Positions 23,468-26,398 of a stretch of 26,398 nucleotides of DNA are shown one piece after another (positions within the stretch are counted from its first letter, which is position 1; each line of letters opens with the position of its first letter). The stretch lies in IMG/VR virus record IMGVR_UViG_3300020205_001901, positions 1 to 26,398 of that record. One strand, written 5' to 3'. Source of the DNA: a virus. The notes under the pieces are model-generated. The model saw only the letters and a list, made by a program, of their open reading frames with translations, was not told the origin of the DNA and made no database searches. The translations under genes and the position numbers were made by a program.

Positions 23468-25055
23468 CACGAAAAGTAGAATTTTAGAAGACGAGATTGA
23501 TAATGGAAACACTATCGATATATCAAATACCTCAGACTGGTTTCATTTTCAAAAATCAGAAGAGCACGAAGATCCATTCAAGATAGGCCTAGATGAGATT
23601 AAAAAATTAAGAGGCCTTGGAACAAATTTTAAACGTAAAATTAACCGTGATTTTTCAAAAGCTTTTGTAGGAACTTCTGGCGTTGGTACACAGCAAAACC
23701 TTTTGCAGCAAGCAATTAGCGGGTATGCATTATTTGATCTCGTAGAGCCAACTTATAATTTAGAGTACCTATCAAAAATTTATGAAGTTTCAACATACAA
23801 CTATGCAGCAATTAATGCAAAAGTTTCAAATATTGTTGGTCTTGGATATATGTTTGCAGAAACATCAAAGGCTAAAGACGCAATGGATGCTATTAATGAT
23901 GACAAGCAATTAGATAGAGCCCGTGCAAAAATTGATAGAATTAAAACACAGCTAGACAAATGGCTTGATGATTGTAATGAAGAAGAGTCTTTTACGGAAA
24001 CCCTTATAAAGGCCTACACAGACCTTGAGGCAACTGGAAATGGCTACATAGAGGTAGGACGTACAACAGCAGGAGACATCGGCTACATCGGCCATATACC
24101 AGCTAAAACAATGCGTGTCCGCAGATTCCGTGACGGATTCATACAGTTACTTTATGGCAAGGCTGTGTTCTTCCGTAACTTTGGAGACCTAGAAACCCCA
24201 AGCCCAATTGCAGGACAAGAAGATCGACCAAATGAAATTATTCACTTAAAGAAATACACTCCAATGAATAACTACTATGGAGTCCCAGACATTATTGCAG
24301 CCCAGCAAGCACTAGCAGGAAATGAATTTGCTGGAAGATATAACTTAGACTACTTTGAAAATAAGGCGGTCCCAAGATATATTATTACAGTAAAGGGAGC
24401 AAAGCTTTCACCAGAGTCAGAAAGAAAACTTCTTGAATTTTTCCAGGTTGGATTAAAGGGTAAGAACCACAGATCATTATATATCCCGCTTCCAGCAGAT
24501 ACCCCAGACTCAAAGACTGAATTTAAGATGGAGCCAATTGAAGCAGGAGAGCAAGAGTCTTCATTTAATATCTATCGTAAGTCTAATAGAGATGAAATCC
24601 TTTTGGCTCATCGTGTTCCAATTAGCAAAATAGGTATCCCAGAAGGAATTAACTTAGCTGCTGCCAGAGATGCAGATAAAACATTTAAAGAGCAGGTTTG
24701 CCGCCCAGCGCAAGATAGACTTGAAAAGAAATTAAATTATTTAATCGCAGAAAAAACAGATGTTGTTCAATTAAAGTTTAACGAACTCAGTCTCACAGAC
24801 GAAGAGACTCAAAGCCGTATTGACGAAATCTATTTGAGAATGCAGGTAATTACCCCTAACGAAGTCCGTATTAGAAAAAATATGACAACCGTTGACGGCG
24901 GGGACAAAATGGTAGATTTAAAGCCACAGCAAGCGGCTGATCAAAATGCCAAGTCTACTGGGAACAGATTGCGAGATCAGCAAAGGTCCGCAAATGCCCC
25001 AGATAAAAGCGGAGAGGCCAGAAACCCCAAAGGCGATGGTCCAAAAGTCAAATAA
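23464..25055 (+). CDS. Portal protein with a 5' frame interruption
   Basis: The body (from about 23478 to 25055) is a portal of the HK97/PBSX-like type: YNLEYLSKIYEVSTYNYAAI, IVGLGYMF, AKTMRVRRFRDGF, EIIHLKKYTPMNNYYGVPDI, YNLDYFENKAVPRYIITV and HRVPISKIGIPEGIN. Portals form the dodecameric ring through which DNA is packaged and the tail attaches. In the portal frame there is no ATG, GTG or TTG before a TTG at 23703, yet the stretch before it reads as portal-like protein (LRGLGTNFKRKINRDFSKAF). The natural start is ATG 23464, in ATGA overlap with the previous gene, but it reads MTRKVEF then stop. One added base in the A4 (23472-23475) or T4 (23482-23485) run restores about 530 residues. Error, mutation or recoding remain open. 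Confidence 0.85.
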
Positions 25056-25108
25056 GTTTAATCAACTGTTATTTGCGTTATAGTAGATAAACCACTAAAA
25101 TTAAGCAT

Positions 25109-26398
25109 ATGAACATTGAAAAAGGCCATTGGTCTAGTAATGGCGACAACCTACATTTGTCGATTCCGTTTACTAAGGTCAACCGAGAAAATAGAACTGT
25201 ATCTGGTTTTGCAACATTAGATAATGTTGACCAGACAGGCGATGTAGTCACAGCAGAAGCAAGCGTAAAAGCTTTTGAAAATTTCAGAGGAAATCTTCGT
25301 GAGATGCATCAGTCAATTGCAGTTGGTAAAGTTGTTTCATTTAAGCCAGAAACATACTATGACCAAAAGTCTCAAACTTTTTACAATGGCGTTTATGTAA
25401 CTTCATACATTTCAAAGGGTGCACAAGATACTTGGGAAAAAGTTCTTGACGGCACTCTTTCTGGTTTTTCAATTGGCGGAAAAATTAAAGAGTCTGATAA
25501 TGAAGTTAACAAAGCAACAGGAGAAGCAGTGAGATTTATTAAAGACTATGATCTTGTTGAACTTTCAATCGTTGACTCACCAGCAAATGAGCTATGTAAC
25601 ATTCTATCAATCGAAAAGGTTAATGGAAAAATGATTTACAAAGGCCTTGCTACAAATGTAGTAACAGAAAATATTTTTTATTGCGAAGACAGCGACTCAG
25701 TGTTTATGTCTACAGAAAAAACTTTTGATTCACCAATATCTGGAAAACCAGCTGCGCTAATCGGTTGGGTAGAAAGTTCAGACATTAACAAGTCAAAAGA
25801 AATAGATAAAATTCTTGCTTCATTTAAGAAGTCAAGATTACCGTTGCCTGAAACACAATTAGCAAAACAGGCAAACGTAGAAGGAGGTAATGACATGGAA
25901 AAACTTAATGTAGGTAATGATGCAGAAGTAGTTGCAGAAGCAATTGTTGAAGCACCAGCCGAAGTTACTCCAGAAGTTGAGGAAGTCGTAGCAGAATCTA
26001 ACGATGACTCAAATGTCAATCTTTTTGACAAATCATTGGAAGCCGTAGAAGTTACAGCTGAAGATACCTCTGCCGACAACGTTGAAAAAGCAGCCGATAC
26101 AGTAGAAGTTATGGTTGATGAACCTGATTTTGCAAAAATGTTAGGCGATCTCAAAGGCTTTTTCGCAGAGACACTCACAAAAGCTACAGAAGCAAATGCT
26201 GCACAAGTTACAGAAATTAAAACATCTGTTGAAGCTTTCAGCAAGAGCGTCGATGATAGAATTTCAGAGTTGGCAGAAAAGCACAGTGCACTTAGTGCAG
26301 CTGTGACAGAAATAAAGGGCACCATTGATGGTGTTCAAAAGCAGGTTGATGCCGTAGAAGGCGATACCGCAATTAAGAAGTCCTCTGACCTTGGCGGG
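25109..26398 (+). CDS. XkdF/HK97-like prohead protease fused to a scaffold-like region, 3'-truncated
   Basis: Open from ATG 25109 to the window end (430 codons, no stop). Residues about 15-170 match phage prohead serine proteases of the S78/XkdF type: VSGFATLDNVDQTGDVV, H67 in LREMHQSIAVGKV, GTLSGFSIGG (S118 or S121 as nucleophile) and DYDLVELSIVDSPANELC. The protease matures the capsid by cutting scaffold and coat proteins. From about residue 263 the sequence becomes acidic and Val/Glu/Ala-rich, then heptad-like (FAETLTKATEANAAQVTEIKTS...), as in scaffolds. No ribosome site precedes the ATG; a weak TATAGT lies at 25079-25084. The major capsid gene probably lies beyond the window. Family level is confident; the fusion is seen directly, its processing is inferred. 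Confidence 0.85.
   Translation, partial: MNIEKGHWSSNGDNLHLSIPFTKVNRENRTVSGFATLDNVDQTGDVVTAEASVKAFENFRGNLREMHQSIAVGKVVSFKPETYYDQKSQTFYNGVYVTSYISKGAQDTWEKVLDGTLSGFSIGGKIKESDNEVNKATGEAVRFIKDYDLVELSIVDSPANELCNILSIEKVNGKMIYKGLATNVVTENIFYCEDSDSVFMSTEKTFDSPISGKPAALIGWVESSDINKSKEIDKILASFKKSRLPLPETQLAKQANVEGGNDMEKLNVGNDAEVVAEAIVEAPAEVTPEVEEVVAESNDDSNVNLFDKSLEAVEVTAEDTSADNVEKAADTVEVMVDEPDFAKMLGDLKGFFAETLTKATEANAAQVTEIKTSVEAFSKSVDDRISELAEKHSALSAAVTEIKGTIDGVQKQVDAVEGDTAIKKSSDLGG
25881..25897 (+). promoter_or_regulatory. Internal in-frame ribosome site and start (nested scaffold)
   Basis: AAGGAGGT (25881-25888) precedes ATG 25895 by six bases, in the same frame as the protease. The shorter product would begin MEKLNVGNDAEVV and contain only the acidic coiled region. 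This is the arrangement of a protease with a nested scaffold gene, as in lambda C/Nu3. The sequence encodes EGG anyway, so chance is possible, but the outer gene lacks any such site. Confidence 0.65.

Noticed and set aside
23703-23705. TTG as the portal start
   Set aside because: No ribosome site, and upstream codons in the same frame already read as portal-like sequence; an upstream start with a frame correction fits better.
25678-26325. Minus-strand Ser-rich frame of 215 codons
   Set aside because: Antisense of the protease/scaffold frame, which is continuous from 25109 to the window end and has clear protease motifs.

Overview
The window looks like part of the genome of an A/T-rich tailed double-stranded DNA bacteriophage (Caudoviricetes), or a closely related prophage. 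All recognisable genes are on the + strand, tightly packed and often overlapping by 1-14 bases. Most products are virion proteins: a portal, a prohead protease, and about ten tail-fibre or appendage proteins. The host cannot be fixed from the sequence. Consensus sigma70-type promoters that place an ATG at about +1 (leaderless mRNAs) would fit an actinobacterial host, and the mix of genes resembles phages of aquatic bacteria. Both are inferences.

Layout. 1-2250: the 3' part of an adenosylcobalamin-dependent (class II) ribonucleotide reductase, a small two-helix holin-like protein with an EF-hand-like loop, and a strong intrinsic terminator. 2265-8269: six fibre or appendage genes, including a collagen-like fibre with an Mtd-type N-terminus and a protein with a 16-cysteine tail. 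8274-8909: a consensus leaderless promoter, a small unknown gene and a small zinc-ribbon protein. 8980-14471: five more structural genes (Ala-rich coiled fibres, a second Mtd-type fibre). The last of these carries 13 tandem FFxPP(G/S) units followed by an intein/Hedgehog-like Hint domain. 14498-20116: an eight-gene operon under one promoter that contains a perfect 9-bp inverted repeat. Six of the genes are prolyl-4-hydroxylase-like 2-oxoglutarate/Fe(II) dioxygenases, and two, sitting in the middle, look like members of one DUF6065-like family. 20118-23070: a collagen-like fibre ending in a peptidase S74 self-cleaving chaperone, and a LamG-type protein. 23092-26398: the start of the head module: a small conserved gene, a portal gene whose 5' end needs a frame change, and a protease/scaffold gene that runs off the window.

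How they may work together. The tail-appendage genes surround the dioxygenase operon. Immediately upstream are the Pro-Pro-Gly-containing repeats and immediately downstream are collagen-like GXY repeats, both of which resemble known prolyl hydroxylase substrates. The most interesting hypothesis is a phage-encoded set of modifying enzymes that hydroxylates its own receptor-binding appendages, alongside two autoproteolytic domains (Hint, S74). Alternatively the oxygenases act on host surface glycans, lipids or nucleic acids. Two genes (the DUF6065-like gene and the portal) carry apparent single-base deletions at or near homopolymers. These are either sequencing errors or recoding sites.
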